Assembly (NCBI RefSeq): GCF_000527035.1
Contig: NZ_AZUK01000001.1
Coordinates: 2,848,501 to 2,912,500 of the forward strand
Reading direction: 5' to 3'
Source of the DNA: Tolumonas lignilytica
GTDB taxonomy: Bacteria; Pseudomonadota; Gammaproteobacteria; Enterobacterales; Aeromonadaceae
Length of the DNA: 64,000 nt
Made by a program: the position numbers and the translations under genes. The notes beneath the pieces are model-generated. The model was given only the letters and a program-made list of their open reading frames with translations, had not been told where the DNA came from and made no database searches. Positions 1 through 10,713 of the stretch are shown piece by piece; the stretch's first letter is position 1, and each line of letters begins with the position of its first letter.

Positions 1-48
1 AACGATAATGTAACTACAGTCCGGTTTTGTCTGGTTTAAATAAATTAA

Positions 49-77
49 AAAGCCAGTATTTTCAAAATACTGGCTTT
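49..77 (-). terminator. Rho-independent terminator of the chemoreceptor gene
   Basis: A perfect inverted repeat (AAGCCAGTATTTT against AAAATACTGGCTT) is followed on the minus strand by a T-rich tract. It lies 25 bases past the chemoreceptor stop codon. Confidence 0.8.
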
Positions 78-101
78 CTACATACTGCAATATCAGCGGT
101 A

Positions 102-1991
102 TTACAGAATAAAATGTGCCACCTTGCCATTCAGGTCGTCAGCCTGACGCTGTAACTGATGCGCGTCATCTTCAGCCTGAATTGCGCCACTGGCAACTTC
201 GTCAGCAACATCTTTAATTGCGGTGACGTTCGTGGTGATTTCACCCGTGACATGGCTTTGTTCTTCAGCCGCAGTCGCGATCTGATTGGCCATATCAGAG
301 ATAGAACTGACTGCCCGCGTGATTTCTTCCAGTGCGCTGGAGGCATCCAAGGCATCCTGCACACTGTGGGCGGCCATCTCACGACTTTTCTCCATCATGC
401 TGACGGCTTTTTGTGTTGTGCGTTGCAGAGTCTCAATCGTGGATTGAATTTCGGTGGTAGAGGCGGCCGTCCGTTGTGATAACACGCGCACTTCATCGGC
501 AACGACCGCAAAGCCACGACCTTGTTCACCGGCGCGCGCGGCTTCAATGGCCGCATTCAGTGCCAGCAGGTTGGTTTGTTCTGCAATCCCCTGGATGGTT
601 GCCAGAATGCCACTAATTTCTTGCGCATGGCGATCCAACTGTGCGATGACATCGGTTGCATCAGAAACCCCGTCTGCCAGATGGCTGATGGATTCCCGTG
701 TTTTGTTGACCAGTGATTTACCAGCTTCGCTGCTTTCAGACGACTGGATGGCGCTGGCCGCGGTCTGCTCTGCGTTATTGGCAATTTCCTGGGTGGCCGA
801 TGCCATTTCTGTTACAGCAGTAGCAACCATCGCAATTTCTTGCTGCTGGCGGCTGAGTTCCTGCACTGAGGTTTTGGTGCGGCGTAAACCTTGCGTTGCT
901 TCATCACCAATGTTTTTCGCTTGCTGACGAACATGGGCGATCAACTGATGCAAACTATCGACAAATTTATTGAAGTTGGCGGCTAATTGCCCCACTTCAT
1001 CCCGGTTGTGTAATGGAATGCGCTGGGTCAGATCGCCGTTACCATCCGCAATTTTGGCCAAAGCCTGAGAAACCACACTGAGAGGGCGGAACAATGCATT
1101 ACACATCAAGGCAAAGCCACTCAGAGAAATCAGCAATACCACCACAAGCACACCGATACTGGTCCACATCTGAGTATATAGCGGGGCGGTGACTTTATCG
1201 TTATCCAGCACCAGTACCAGCAATTGATCTTGTCCACTTACCGGGGTGGCATAAACACGTTCAGTCCGGCCATTGTGTTGTACCAGACGGAATTCATCCG
1301 CTTTCATATTGCTGAGCGTTGCGTAATCCAGACCGGGATATAGTTTACTTATCGGTTGGGATAATTGTTCTTTTTCAGTATGAACCAGAATGATGCCATT
1401 GTTGTTGATTAAAAAGGCACTGCCATCACCCGGTAATTGTACTTTGCGCAACTGATTTAACAGCTCAGTCACCGTCACATCGACACCCAGAATGGCGGAC
1501 GTCTGACCGTTTTGTTGTACGGCTTTACCCAAAGAAACAACAAATTGTCCGGTTGCGGCCGCAATCGACGGCGGTGAAACGTAAACAGCGCCGGGGTTAG
1601 CCTGGGCTTTCTGATACCAATCCCACTTACGGGGATCATCATTGCCAGGAGGGAGCACCACACCATTGGCATTTAGCTGTGTACCATCTGGACGGGCATA
1701 AAATACGTTATCAAATTCACCGGAAACACGGGCCTGCTGTAATGCTTTAACAATATCGCCATTGTTGGTCGGATCAGCCTGAAACGCTTTCATGGCGGCA
1801 CCTTTGCTGTTGAACCAATAGTTCACACTGGCAGCAAATGTGTTGCCGATATTTTTTACTTGCTCGCTCAACTGCGTTTCAAGACGCGACTTGGCTTCGA
1901 AAAAGGTTTCGGTTGTTAAAATCACGCCAACCAGCAATATGGCAGCACTTGCTGCCAGCGAAAGCTTGTTTTTTAGTGACATTGTGTTCAT
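102..1991 (-). CDS. Methyl-accepting chemotaxis protein with dCache sensor
   Basis: Transmembrane chemoreceptor of 629 residues that would signal to CheA/CheW. Visible order: a first membrane helix (about 9-28), a periplasmic double-Cache domain (about 35-270) with the Trp-Tyr ligand region near 121-126, a second membrane helix (about 274-298), HAMP (299-352), and a cytoplasmic signalling coil. The highly conserved hairpin [19 protein letters not shown] starts at residue 471. There is no C-terminal pentapeptide tether for CheR/CheB. dCache receptors usually bind amino acids, organic acids or amines, but the ligand cannot be read from sequence. The gene stands alone and diverges from prfB. Confidence 0.93.
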   Translation of the reverse strand: MNTMSLKNKLSLAASAAILLVGVILTTETFFEAKSRLETQLSEQVKNIGNTFAASVNYWFNSKGAAMKAFQADPTNNGDIVKALQQARVSGEFDNVFYARPDGTQLNANGVVLPPGNDDPRKWDWYQKAQANPGAVYVSPPSIAAATGQFVVSLGKAVQQNGQTSAILGVDVTVTELLNQLRKVQLPGDGSAFLINNNGIILVHTEKEQLSQPISKLYPGLDYATLSNMKADEFRLVQHNGRTERVYATPVSGQDQLLVLVLDNDKVTAPLYTQMWTSIGVLVVVLLISLSGFALMCNALFRPLSVVSQALAKIADGNGDLTQRIPLHNRDEVGQLAANFNKFVDSLHQLIAHVRQQAKNIGDEATQGLRRTKTSVQELSRQQQEIAMVATAVTEMASATQEIANNAEQTAASAIQSSESSEAGKSLVNKTRESISHLADGVSDATDVIAQLDRHAQEISGILATIQGIAEQTNLLALNAAIEAARAGEQGRGFAVVADEVRVLSQRTAASTTEIQSTIETLQRTTQKAVSMMEKSREMAAHSVQDALDASSALEEITRAVSSISDMANQIATAAEEQSHVTGEITTNVTAIKDVADEVASGAIQAEDDAHQLQRQADDLNGKVAHFIL

Positions 1992-2265
1992 CGTATTTCA
2001 GACCCCAGACAAGTGGTTAATCGTTGTTATTGTTTTGTTTGAATATCAGTAATAGTAGCTTACATTCATAAGCGCTAAACAAAGATTGTGCCGAAATTTA
2101 CGCTAATCTACTAATAAAGCTAGCTGCTGCTGATTCATTCGCTTTTATTTAAACCATTCTCTGTATTGATGCGTGGCATTGATCACATTAACCCTGTTTA
2201 TTCCGCGACCTATCCGTTAAAATAGCGCGTTTTTTATAAATCCTACCTGAGAGAGAATCCCTTCA

Positions 2266-3364
2266 ATGTTTGAAGTGAATCCTGTATTGAATAAACTCAA
2301 GGAGTTGTCTGAACGGACCGAACTCCTGAGGGGGTACCTTTGACTACGACGCTAAGAAAGAGCGTCTGGAAGAAGTAAGTGCCGAATTAGAACAACCTGA
2401 AGTCTGGAATGAACCGGAAAAAGCGCAGGCGCTGGGTAAAGAGCGTGTTGCCCTTGAAGGTGTGGTGAAGACCATCGACGTGCTGACTCAGGGTGCCGAA
2501 GATATCGAATTGCTGGTTTCCATGGCGGTGGAAGGGGAAGACGAAGAGACTTTCCACGAAGCTGAAACAGAGCTGGCCGCGCTGGAGAAAAAGCTGGAAG
2601 ATCTGGAATTCCGCCGTATGTTCTCCGGAGATCACGATGCTTCCGATTGCTATATGGATATCCAATCCGGCTCCGGTGGTACCGAAGCGCAAGATTGGGC
2701 CAATATGGTCTTGCGTATGTACCTGCGTTGGGGTGAAGCTCATGGCTTCAAACCTGAATTGATCGAATGCTCCGAAGGTGAAGTTGCCGGTATCAAATCT
2801 GCCACCATCAAGTTCACTGGCGAATATGCGTTTGGCTGGCTGCGTACTGAAACGGGCGTACATCGTCTGGTGCGTAAATCGCCGTTTGACTCAGGCGGTC
2901 GTCGTCATACCTCTTTCTGTTCTGCATTCGTTTATCCGGAAATTGATGACGATTTTGAAATCGACATTAATCCAGCGGATCTGCGTATCGACGTTTACCG
3001 TGCATCCGGTGCCGGTGGCCAGCACGTTAACCGTACAGAATCTGCGGTGCGTATTACCCACATTCCAACGAATACCGTTGTGCAGTGTCAGAACGATCGT
3101 TCCCAGCATAAGAACAAAGATCAGGCGATGAAGCAGTTGAAAGCGAAACTGTATGAGCTTGAAATTCAGAAACAGAATGCGGAAAAACAGGCGCTGGAAG
3201 AGACGAAATCAGACATCGGCTGGGGCAGTCAGATCCGTTCTTATGTATTAGACGATTCGCGCATTAAAGATTTGCGTACTGGTGTTGAAACCCGTAACAC
3301 GCAATCAGTACTCGATGGCGATCTGGACAAATTTATTGAAGCCAGCCTGAAATCCGGGCTGTAA
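2266..3364 (+). CDS. prfB: Peptide chain release factor 2 (programmed +1 frameshift)
   Basis: RF2 recognises UGA and UAA stop codons and triggers peptide release. The gene starts at ATG 2266 and reaches an in-frame TGA at 2341-2343 after 25 codons. A Shine-Dalgarno-like AGGGGG and the slippery CTT TGA C precede it, the classic autoregulatory frameshift. After a +1 shift, reading continues from GAC at 2342 to the stop at 3364, giving 365 residues, the same as E. coli. The codon-recognition tripeptide SPF is at 205-207 and the catalytic GGQ at 250-252. Residue 246 is Ala, as in most bacteria, rather than the Thr of E. coli K-12. lysS follows after 17 bases, an arrangement shared with E. coli. 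Confidence 0.97.
2326..2345 (+). promoter_or_regulatory. prfB programmed +1 frameshift site
   Basis: The stretch AGG GGG TAC CTT TGA C holds an internal Shine-Dalgarno-like element, the CTT slippery codon and the UGA stop at 2341. Low RF2 stalls termination and favours the shift, so RF2 controls its own synthesis. Only the TAC codon differs from the common TAT. Confidence 0.95.
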
Positions 3365-3381
3365 TCCAAGCAGGAATCATC

Positions 3382-4926
3382 ATGTCAGAACAAAACCAAA
3401 CTACTGAAAACGAACTGGACGTTCAGGAATTTAATAATGAAATGACGCAGCGCCGTGCCAAACTGGCTGAACTGCGTACCAAGGGTAATCCGTTCCCGAA
3501 CGATTTCCGTCGTGATCAGATTTCCAGCGATTTGCACGCGGCTTTTGACAACAAGACTCAGGAAGAACTGGAAGCTGGCAAACATTATGTGAAGATCGCC
3601 GGTCGTATCATGACTCGCCGTATCATGGGTAAGGCTGCTTTCGCTACCCTGCAAGATATGGGCGGCAAGATCCAGATTTACGTGACTCGTGATGACCTGC
3701 CAGAAGGTTTTTACAACGAACAGTTCAAAAAATGGGACTTGGGCGACATCGTTGGCGTGGAAGGCTACATGTTCCGTACCAATACTGGCGAGCTGTCTGT
3801 GCACACCACCAGCATTCGTCTGCTGACCAAGGCACTGCGCCCGCTGCCAGAAAAACATAAAGGCCTGACCGATCAGGAAGCGCGCTGCCGTCAGCGTTAC
3901 CTGGATCTGATCGCTAATGAAGATTCCCGCCGTACCTTCCAGATCCGTAATCAGGTGATCAACGGTATCCGTAACTTCCTGAACAACAAACAGTTCATGG
4001 AAGTAGAAACTCCGATGATGCAAGTCATTCCTGGCGGTGCGTCTGCGCGTCCGTTCATCACGCACCACAATGCGCTGGATATCGACATGTATCTGCGTAT
4101 TGCACCAGAGCTGTATCTGAAACGTCTGGTGGTCGGTGGTTTCGAGCGTGTCTATGAAATCAACCGTAACTTCCGTAACGAAGGTATCTCTGTTCGTCAT
4201 AACCCAGAATTCACCATGCTGGAATTCTATATGGCGTATGCAGACTACAACGATCTGATGGATCTGACCGAAGAGATGCTGCGCACACTGGCACAGGATA
4301 TCCACGGCACCACTAAAGTTCGTTACGCGAAAGACGGCGAAGAAGGTATCGAAATCGACTTCGGTCAGCCATTTGCGCGCATGACTATGGTTGAATCTAT
4401 CCTGAAATATGCCAACGACGTGAAAGCGGAAGAGCTGACTACGCTGGAAGGCGCAATTGCGGTAGCAAAACGTCACCACATCGAGCTGATGAAAAGCTGG
4501 GAACTGGGCCATGTGATCACGGCAATTTTCGAAGAAACCGCAGAACACATGCTGCATCAGCCAACTTTCATCACCGAATACCCAGCGGCTGTATCACCTC
4601 TGGCGCGTCGTAATGATGAGAACCCAGAAGTCACTGACCGCTTTGAATTCTTCATCGGTGGTCGTGAAATCGCCAACGGTTTCTCTGAGCTGAACGATGC
4701 AGAAGATCAGGCTGAACGCTTCCAGGCACAGGTTGCCCAGAAAGAAGCGGGTGATGACGAAGCAATGTTCTACGATGCAGACTTCGTCACCGCGCTGGAA
4801 CACGGTTTGCCACCAACAGCCGGTCAGGGTATCGGTATCGACCGTCTGGTGATGTTGTTCACCAACAGCCACACTATCCGCGATGTGATCCTGTTCCCGG
4901 CATTACGCCCGAACAACAACAAGTAA
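3382..4926 (+). CDS. lysS: Lysyl-tRNA synthetase, class II
   Basis: Charges tRNA-Lys in the cytoplasm. The 514-residue protein has an N-terminal OB-fold anticodon-binding domain (about 65-155) and a class II catalytic core. Motif 2 is seen as [18 protein letters not shown] and motif 3 as [11 protein letters not shown] near the C-terminus. Length is close to the usual 505. It follows prfB by 17 bases and is probably co-transcribed. The start at 3382 has only a weak upstream GGA. A terminator follows at 4943. Confidence 0.97.
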   Translation: MSEQNQTTENELDVQEFNNEMTQRRAKLAELRTKGNPFPNDFRRDQISSDLHAAFDNKTQEELEAGKHYVKIAGRIMTRRIMGKAAFATLQDMGGKIQIYVTRDDLPEGFYNEQFKKWDLGDIVGVEGYMFRTNTGELSVHTTSIRLLTKALRPLPEKHKGLTDQEARCRQRYLDLIANEDSRRTFQIRNQVINGIRNFLNNKQFMEVETPMMQVIPGGASARPFITHHNALDIDMYLRIAPELYLKRLVVGGFERVYEINRNFRNEGISVRHNPEFTMLEFYMAYADYNDLMDLTEEMLRTLAQDIHGTTKVRYAKDGEEGIEIDFGQPFARMTMVESILKYANDVKAEELTTLEGAIAVAKRHHIELMKSWELGHVITAIFEETAEHMLHQPTFITEYPAAVSPLARRNDENPEVTDRFEFFIGGREIANGFSELNDAEDQAERFQAQVAQKEAGDDEAMFYDADFVTALEHGLPPTAGQGIGIDRLVMLFTNSHTIRDVILFPALRPNNNK

Positions 4927-4942
4927 TCCGGAAGAATATAGG

Positions 4943-4970
4943 CGGCTCCGGTTTCGGGGCCGTTTTTTTA
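4943..4970 (+). terminator. Terminator of prfB-lysS
   Basis: An 8-bp stem (CGGCTCCG with CGGGGCCG, one G-U pair) with a GTTT loop is followed by a run of seven T. Confidence 0.85.
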
Positions 4971-4983
4971 TAAGGTAATTAAA

Positions 4984-6576
4984 GTGCTTAGTACCAATAA
5001 CATCACAATGCAGTTCGGCTCTAAGCCACTGTTTGAAAATATCTCTGTCAAATTTGGCGGTGGTAATCGTTACGGCCTGATCGGTGCCAATGGTTGTGGT
5101 AAATCCACCTTCATGAAAATCATGGGTGGCGATCTGGAACCGACCGCCGGCAATGTCGCGCTCGATCCGAATGAACGTATCGGTAAGCTGCGTCAGGATC
5201 AGTTTGCGTATGAAGATAAGCGCGTCCTGGACGTGGTCATGATGGGACACACCGAACTGTGGGCGGCCATTCATGAGCGCGATAGCATTTATGCGAATCC
5301 GGAAGCGACCGATGATGACTATATGCACGCGGCTGAGCTGGAAGCCAAAGTAGCAGAATATGACGGCTATACTGCCGAAGCACGCGCTGGCGAACTGTTG
5401 CTGGGTGTCGGTATTCCGGTAGAACAGCACAACGGTCTGATGAGCGAAGTGGCTCCGGGCTGGAAACTGCGTGTGCTGCTGGCGCAGGCGCTGTTTTCCA
5501 ATCCAGATATTCTGTTGCTCGACGAACCAACCAACAACTTGGATATCAATACCATCCGCTGGCTGGAAGAGACACTGAACGCGCGTGAAAGTACCATGGT
5601 TATCATCTCGCATGACCGTCACTTCCTGAACATGGTTTGTACCCATATGGCGGATCTGGATTACGGCGAACTGCGTGTTTATCCGGGCAACTATGACGAA
5701 TACATGACCGCAGCGACGCAGGCGCGGGAACGTCTGCTGGCCGACAACGCGAAGAAGAAAGCGCAGATTGCTGATCTGCAATCATTCGTTTCTCGTTTCA
5801 GTGCCAATGCATCCAAATCCCGTCAGGCAACATCACGTCTGAAACAGATCGATAAGATCAAGATTGAAGAAGTGAAAGCCTCCAGCCGTCAGAACCCGTT
5901 CATCCGTTTTGAACAGGATAAGAAGCTGTATCGCAACATTCTGGAAATCGAAAACCTGAGCAAAGGCTATGACAATGGCCCGCTGTTCAAAGGTTTCAAC
6001 ATGATGATGGAAGTAGGCGAAAAGGTGGCGGTCATCGGTACCAACGGCATCGGTAAATCCACGCTGATCAAGACGCTGGTGGGCGAACTGACACCGGATA
6101 GCGGTTCGATCAAATGGTCGGAAAATGCCAAGATCGGCTATTACGCGCAGGATCATGCGGAAGACTTCGACACCGACCTGACCGTGTTTGACTGGATGTG
6201 CCAGTGGAAACAGGAAGGCGATGATGAGCAGGCGGTGCGCAGCATACTGGGGCGTTTGCTGTTCGGTCAGGACGACATCAAGAAGAAAGTCAAAGTGCTG
6301 TCTGGTGGTGAAAAGGGCCGTATGTTGTTCGGTAAACTGATGATGGAAAAACCGAACATCCTGATCATGGACGAACCAACCAACCACTTGGATATGGAAT
6401 CGATCGAATCGCTGAATATGGCGCTGGAGATGTATCAGGGCACACTGATTTTCGTCTCGCACGACCGTGAATTCGTAAGCTCACTGGCGGGTCGTATTCT
6501 GGAAATCACTCCTGAGAAGATCATCGACTTCGGTGGCAACTACGAAGATTATCTGCGTAGTCAGGGTATTGAATAG
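4984..6576 (+). CDS. ybiT: ABC-F family ATPase YbiT
   Basis: Soluble tandem-ATPase ABC-F protein, a family that binds the ribosomal E site; the exact role of YbiT is not settled. The 530-residue sequence carries two nucleotide-binding domains with Walker A motifs GANGCGKST and GTNGIGKST, Walker B segments ending [11 protein letters not shown] and [11 protein letters not shown], and a linker (about 235-310) rich in Lys/Arg. Near identity with E. coli YbiT, including the C-terminus [12 protein letters not shown], supports the name. It starts with GTG at 4984, after a TAAGG element, and has no membrane domain partner. It is monocistronic with its own terminator. Confidence 0.93.
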   Translation: MLSTNNITMQFGSKPLFENISVKFGGGNRYGLIGANGCGKSTFMKIMGGDLEPTAGNVALDPNERIGKLRQDQFAYEDKRVLDVVMMGHTELWAAIHERDSIYANPEATDDDYMHAAELEAKVAEYDGYTAEARAGELLLGVGIPVEQHNGLMSEVAPGWKLRVLLAQALFSNPDILLLDEPTNNLDINTIRWLEETLNARESTMVIISHDRHFLNMVCTHMADLDYGELRVYPGNYDEYMTAATQARERLLADNAKKKAQIADLQSFVSRFSANASKSRQATSRLKQIDKIKIEEVKASSRQNPFIRFEQDKKLYRNILEIENLSKGYDNGPLFKGFNMMMEVGEKVAVIGTNGIGKSTLIKTLVGELTPDSGSIKWSENAKIGYYAQDHAEDFDTDLTVFDWMCQWKQEGDDEQAVRSILGRLLFGQDDIKKKVKVLSGGEKGRMLFGKLMMEKPNILIMDEPTNHLDMESIESLNMALEMYQGTLIFVSHDREFVSSLAGRILEITPEKIIDFGGNYEDYLRSQGIE

Positions 6577-6600
6577 TCCAGATTAGTAAATGTGCTCATG

Positions 6601-6633
6601 AACCCGGCCCAGTATCTTGGCCGGGTTTTTTTA
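6601..6633 (+). terminator. Terminator of ybiT
   Basis: A 9-bp perfect stem (AACCCGGCC with GGCCGGGTT) with a 9-base loop is followed by seven T. Confidence 0.9.
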
Positions 6634-6681
6634 TGCCTTAAATCTGTGCGTAATGTCACATTTGTCATGTTTTAGTGGTGG

Positions 6682-6703
6682 TTGTGCAACAAAATGCATA
6701 TCC
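6682..6703. promoter_or_regulatory. Dyad element, copy 1, upstream of modA
   Basis: The element reads TTGTGCA, six variable bases, then TGCATA and C. It is an imperfect palindrome (TGTGCA against TATGCA). A second copy with 17 or more matching positions lies 172 bp downstream. It is probably one of a pair of regulator sites; the factor is unknown. Confidence 0.5.
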
Positions 6704-6853
6704 AGTTTGTGTGTTTTGTTCATGCATCAAGAGAACACAAGAAAATCGAATTTAGTAAAAACTCTTTATTTTATATATACATATAATAATTTATCTCTGT
6801 TTTTGGTTTGTTTTGCTTTTGGCTGGATTGTCTCATTTCATTTTTGGTAGGAA

Positions 6854-6875
6854 TTGTGCATCAGTATGCATAACG
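6854..6875. promoter_or_regulatory. Dyad element, copy 2, upstream of modA
   Basis: Second copy of the TGTGCA-N6-TGCATA dyad, 27 bp before the modA start codon and therefore near or downstream of the promoter. This position would suit a repressor operator. Confidence 0.5.
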
Positions 6876-6901
6876 CAAAGTAGATACTCAGGGAGAAACT
6901 T

Positions 6902-7657
6902 ATGCTGCCATCACCGAAACATCCACTCACACTGGCCTTATTAGTATTACTGCCAAGTTTAAGCATGGCTGACGAAGTTAAAGTCGCCGTTGCCGCCAAT
7001 TTTCAGCAACCGTTGGAAGAGATTGCCAAATCATTCAAGCAAGATACGGGCAATACCTTACTGATATCTGCGGGTTCCACCGGTAAATTATTTACCCAGA
7101 TTCAGAATGGGGCACCTTTTGAAGTCATGATCAGTGCTGACAGCAAAACCCCCAAAAAACTGGTGAAGTCGGAACTGGCGCTGGCTGATACCCAATTCAC
7201 CTACGCCAAAGGACAACTGGTGTTATGGTCTGCCGATTCGACAAAAGTGGATGCAGCGGGTGCGGTCTTGAAAAGCGCAAGTTATAGCCATTTGGCAGTT
7301 GGTAACCCAAAAACTGCACCGTATGGCGCTGCTGCCTTTGAGGCGTTGGATAAACTGGGATTGACATCAACAGTGAGTGCCAAATTGGTTCAGGGCGAAA
7401 ACATTATGCAGGTACAACAATTTGTTGAGAGTGGTAATGCTGAACTGGGTTTTGTTGCGTTGTCACAGGTTTATAAAGACGGGAAAATCACAAAAGGATC
7501 TGCTTGGATTGTTCCAGCTTCATTATATAGCCCGTTAACACAAGATGCTGTGTTACTGAAAAAGGGTGAAGATAATCCAGCGGCTACCGCCTTGCTAAAT
7601 TACCTCAAGGGTAATAAAGCAAAATCTATTATGCATAGTTATGGTTATCTTGATTAA
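6902..7657 (+). CDS. modA: Periplasmic molybdate-type ABC substrate-binding protein
   Basis: ModA-family oxyanion-binding protein of 251 residues. It has a signal peptide (cleavage after SLSMA, about residue 23) followed by the family signature VAVAANFQQPLEEIAKSF, the Ser-containing oxyanion loop ISAGSTGKL, FEVMISADS and AVGNPKTAPYG. An AGGGAGAAACTT ribosome site precedes the ATG. No modB or modC lies next to it, so its permease must be elsewhere or it has another role. A porin follows after about 96 AT-rich bases without a terminator, suggesting an outer-membrane plus periplasm pair. The substrate could be molybdate, tungstate or another oxyanion. Confidence 0.85.
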   Translation: MLPSPKHPLTLALLVLLPSLSMADEVKVAVAANFQQPLEEIAKSFKQDTGNTLLISAGSTGKLFTQIQNGAPFEVMISADSKTPKKLVKSELALADTQFTYAKGQLVLWSADSTKVDAAGAVLKSASYSHLAVGNPKTAPYGAAAFEALDKLGLTSTVSAKLVQGENIMQVQQFVESGNAELGFVALSQVYKDGKITKGSAWIVPASLYSPLTQDAVLLKKGEDNPAATALLNYLKGNKAKSIMHSYGYLD

Positions 7658-7753
7658 TTAAAACAAATAATCGTTATTTTTTAATTTAATTAAAAATATT
7701 TTTAAGTGAGCATTCTGTTCAAAGGGTGCTTTTTATCTGAAATAAGGATTTTG

Positions 7754-8932
7754 ATGATGAAAAGATTAATTTTGACATCTGTTGGTTTATTTGTGGCAAC
7801 CCAGGCGAATGCCGTTTCTTTAGTTAATAACGAATATGGCGCTATTGATATGTCTGGCCGCGCTTATGCGGGGCATATATTTGGCGATGCCCGTGACAGC
7901 GAATTATATGGCTCCAATACCTTTATGCGGTTGGGTTTAAAAGGTAAAACCAAGATTGATGAAAAAAATACAGCAATAGGTGCCTATGAAGGTCAGTTGA
8001 ATGTCGGTGACAAGGCTACACCTTCCACCGTTCCCACAAACGATACCGAGAAAAATGACAGTGTAGCGACTCGTCTGGCCTATGGTGGTGTAAGTAACAG
8101 CGATTTTGGTGTGGTCACATTTGGGCGCCAGAATGGGGCTGCGAATCTGGTGACATCATGGACCGATGTCGCCCTGACAGATGGTTATGGCAACCATGGG
8201 CTGGGAGTTGGCGTCGATAAGTTTGCGACCAAACGGGCGACGGACGTGCTGAAATACTCCGGCACGTTCGGCAATCTGCAGTTTGATGCGGATTATAAAT
8301 TCCGCAATGCGCAGGATACCTGTGCCGATGCGCCTTGCACGGGTGGCAGCTCGGAGACTGTAACAGATAAAAATAATGCAGCGTATGGAGCGGCAGCAGC
8401 CTATAAAATGACTTCACTCATCAGTGCCGGTGCTTCCTATACCGTTGGTAAGCAGGGTGCTCTGGATGATGCATCACTGTGGACTGCCGGTCTGAAATTC
8501 GATGATAAAGCATGGTATGCCGCATTTAATTTTGGCAAGGGTAACAACTGGGTTTTCAAATCGACATCGACCACGACAACAACCGCCAATCTGACCACCG
8601 GCAAAGTAACCAGTAGCACGACAACGGCCACGACACTTTATGACCATACTGGTTATGAAGCCGCGTTAGGATATAGTTTTCTGAATGGGGTTGGATTAAT
8701 GTCTACCTGGAATAAACAGGTTGCTGAAAACAGTGCGGGAGTGAAAGAAGATACCGTTAATTATTATACCTTGGGTACCAGCTATAAATTTAATCGCCGT
8801 TTAATGATTATGGCGGAATACCGAATTAATAATAAAGAAGCTACGTCTTTTTTACCCGTTAAAGATCCTGTAACGGGATCGGCTGTTGATGCAGCGAATG
8901 ATTTCCAACTAGCAATGAAATATGATTTTTAA
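7754..8932 (+). CDS. Outer-membrane general porin
   Basis: Trimeric beta-barrel porin of the Gram-negative OmpC/OmpF-like class. The start is set at 7754 or 7757, where AAGGA lies 5-8 bases upstream; a longer reading from 7706 lacks a good site. A signal peptide (MKRLILTSVGLFVATQANA) precedes the mature VSLVNNEYG. The body shows alternating strand pattern, a Thr/Ser-rich external loop (about residues 270-300 of the longest reading) and the C-terminal Phe of BAM substrates (LAMKYDF). It follows modA and may be co-expressed with it. Pore specificity is unknown. Confidence 0.9.
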   Translation: MMKRLILTSVGLFVATQANAVSLVNNEYGAIDMSGRAYAGHIFGDARDSELYGSNTFMRLGLKGKTKIDEKNTAIGAYEGQLNVGDKATPSTVPTNDTEKNDSVATRLAYGGVSNSDFGVVTFGRQNGAANLVTSWTDVALTDGYGNHGLGVGVDKFATKRATDVLKYSGTFGNLQFDADYKFRNAQDTCADAPCTGGSSETVTDKNNAAYGAAAAYKMTSLISAGASYTVGKQGALDDASLWTAGLKFDDKAWYAAFNFGKGNNWVFKSTSTTTTTANLTTGKVTSSTTTATTLYDHTGYEAALGYSFLNGVGLMSTWNKQVAENSAGVKEDTVNYYTLGTSYKFNRRLMIMAEYRINNKEATSFLPVKDPVTGSAVDAANDFQLAMKYDF

Positions 8933-8947
8933 AAAATAATTAAAATA

Positions 8948-8975
8948 AAGGCCGGTATTATGCCGGCCTTATTTA
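8948..8975. terminator. Bidirectional terminator between porin and rimO
   Basis: An 8-bp stem (AAGGCCGG with CCGGCCTT) is flanked by AT-rich tracts on both sides and lies between two convergent genes. Confidence 0.85.
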
Positions 8976-8989
8976 TTTCTGGCGTATCA

Positions 8990-10321
8990 TTAACGAATAA
9001 CAGAACCCCACAGATCATATTCGTCAGCATTTTCTATTTTAACTCTGACAATATCACCTAGTTTCAGTGACGTTTCATCGTTTAAATAAACGACACCATC
9101 AATTTCTGGCGCATCGGCAAAACTACGGCCAATTGCACCTTCTTCGTCAACTTCATCAATGATGACATCCAACTCACGTCCGATCTTGGCGGCCAGACGG
9201 CGGGCTGAGATCTTCTGTTGCAGTTCCATGAAGCGGTGGAAGCGTTCTTCCTTAATTTCCTCAGGCACTGGATCTGGCAATTCGTTGGCTTTAGCACCAT
9301 CAACCGGGCTGTATTTGAAGCAACCAACACGGTCCAGTTCCGCTTTCTCGAGGAAATCGAGCAGCATCTGGAAGTCTTCTTCTGTTTCCCCTGGGAAACC
9401 GACGATGAAAGTTGAACGCAGAGTCAGATCCGGGCAGATACGACGCCATTCCTGAATTCGTTCCAGCGTGCGCTCCACGGCGCCCGGACGTTTCATCAGC
9501 TTCAGAATACGCGGGCTGGCATGTTGCAGCGGAATATCCAGATACGGCAGGATCTTGCCTTCAGCCATCAGGGGGATCACATCATCCACATGCGGATAAG
9601 GGTAGACATAATGCAGACGCACCCACATGCCCATCTTGGACAACTCTTCGCATAAACCGAGCATGCTGGTTTTGACTGGTGAGCCTTCATAGAAACCGGT
9701 ACGGTGTTTAATATCAGCACCGTAGGCCGAGGTATCTTGCGAAATCACCAGAATCTCTTTGACGCCGGCATTTTTTAGGCGCTTAGCTTCACCCAATACA
9801 TCACCGATGGTGCGGCTGTCGAGATCGCCACGCATCGATGGAATGATGCAGAAGGTACAACGGTGATTACACCCTTCGGAAATTTTCAGATAGGCGTAGT
9901 GTTTTGGTGTCAGTTTGACACCTTGCTCCGGCACCAGGCTCAGGAACGGATTATGTTCAGGTTTCGGTGCGTATTTATGAACATGACCTAATACCTGCTC
10001 ATAGGCGTGCGGGCCGGAAATTTCCAGCACCTTGGGGTGCACTTCGCGGATTTGATCTTCTTTCGCACCCAGACAGCCAGTCACGATCACTTTGCCGTTT
10101 TCCTGCAATGCTTCACCGATCGCTTCCAGTGATTCTTGTACTGCGCTGTCAATAAAGCCGCAGGTGTTAACAATGACCAGTTCGGCGTTGTCGTAATTGT
10201 TTACAACGTCATAACCTTCAGTACGCAGTTGCGTCAAAATGCGTTCCGCATCGACAAGATTTTTAGGGCAGCCCAAGCTGATTACACCAACCCGAGGCGC
10301 GTGAGTATTTTTCATATTCAT
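8990..10321 (-). CDS. rimO: Ribosomal protein S12 methylthiotransferase RimO
   Basis: Radical-SAM enzyme that adds a methylthio group to an Asp of ribosomal protein S12. Domains: N-terminal MTTase domain with cysteines in SLGCPKN, NTCGF and TGCLG for one 4Fe-4S cluster, a radical-SAM core with CNHRCTFC for the second, and a C-terminal TRAM domain (about 375-443). At 443 residues it matches the E. coli protein (441). ATG 10321 is chosen; a longer TTG-initiated reading and a shorter ATG at 10315 are possible. Confidence 0.96.
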   Translation of the reverse strand: MNMKNTHAPRVGVISLGCPKNLVDAERILTQLRTEGYDVVNNYDNAELVIVNTCGFIDSAVQESLEAIGEALQENGKVIVTGCLGAKEDQIREVHPKVLEISGPHAYEQVLGHVHKYAPKPEHNPFLSLVPEQGVKLTPKHYAYLKISEGCNHRCTFCIIPSMRGDLDSRTIGDVLGEAKRLKNAGVKEILVISQDTSAYGADIKHRTGFYEGSPVKTSMLGLCEELSKMGMWVRLHYVYPYPHVDDVIPLMAEGKILPYLDIPLQHASPRILKLMKRPGAVERTLERIQEWRRICPDLTLRSTFIVGFPGETEEDFQMLLDFLEKAELDRVGCFKYSPVDGAKANELPDPVPEEIKEERFHRFMELQQKISARRLAAKIGRELDVIIDEVDEEGAIGRSFADAPEIDGVVYLNDETSLKLGDIVRVKIENADEYDLWGSVIR

Positions 10322-10713
10322 AGTGTTCAAATATTGCTCAATTTCTACTGTTGAGAAAACCGGCGGATCATACCTTTTTTAACAAAATGAATACATGATT
10401 TTTAGACGCAATCATTAGATGTGTTGTACTAGTCCGGGGCAAGGAAGTACGTAACGGCACTACAAAATGCGAAATGCCATAGAACGCTTTTGGAAAATTT
10501 TCGTGTTAGCGCAAACTATGAACAAGGATAGCCTGACATAAGAAAAAGTATGTCCAAACCTCTGAAATTCGTTATGTCACCTGGTCTGGTATTGGAACTC
10601 ACCATTCACTAGGTAGTGGTAGAAGTTTGTCAGTTCAATGGCCACTCACAGATAATTAAAGGGATAAGCCAACCAGTTATATCTCCTTATACCAGCCATG
10701 GAACAATGAGTTT
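10322..10713. other. Gene-free interval between rimO and a LysR gene
   Basis: I see no coding frame or RNA gene here. The only structure noted is a short 6-bp inverted repeat (GACATA/TATGTC, 10535-10554). It probably holds the rimO promoter and the 3' end of the LysR transcript. Confidence 0.5.

Noticed and set aside
2195-2223. Sigma-70 promoter of prfB (TGTTTA-N17-TAAAAT)
   Set aside because: The -35 is poor; plausible position but not strong enough to list.
3385-4557. 390-codon antisense frame in lysS
   Set aside because: Complement of a conserved gene; the long frame is a by-product of codon bias.
6617-6850. 77-codon frame after ybiT
   Set aside because: It begins inside the ybiT terminator, spans one of the dyad elements, has odd composition and no ribosome site.
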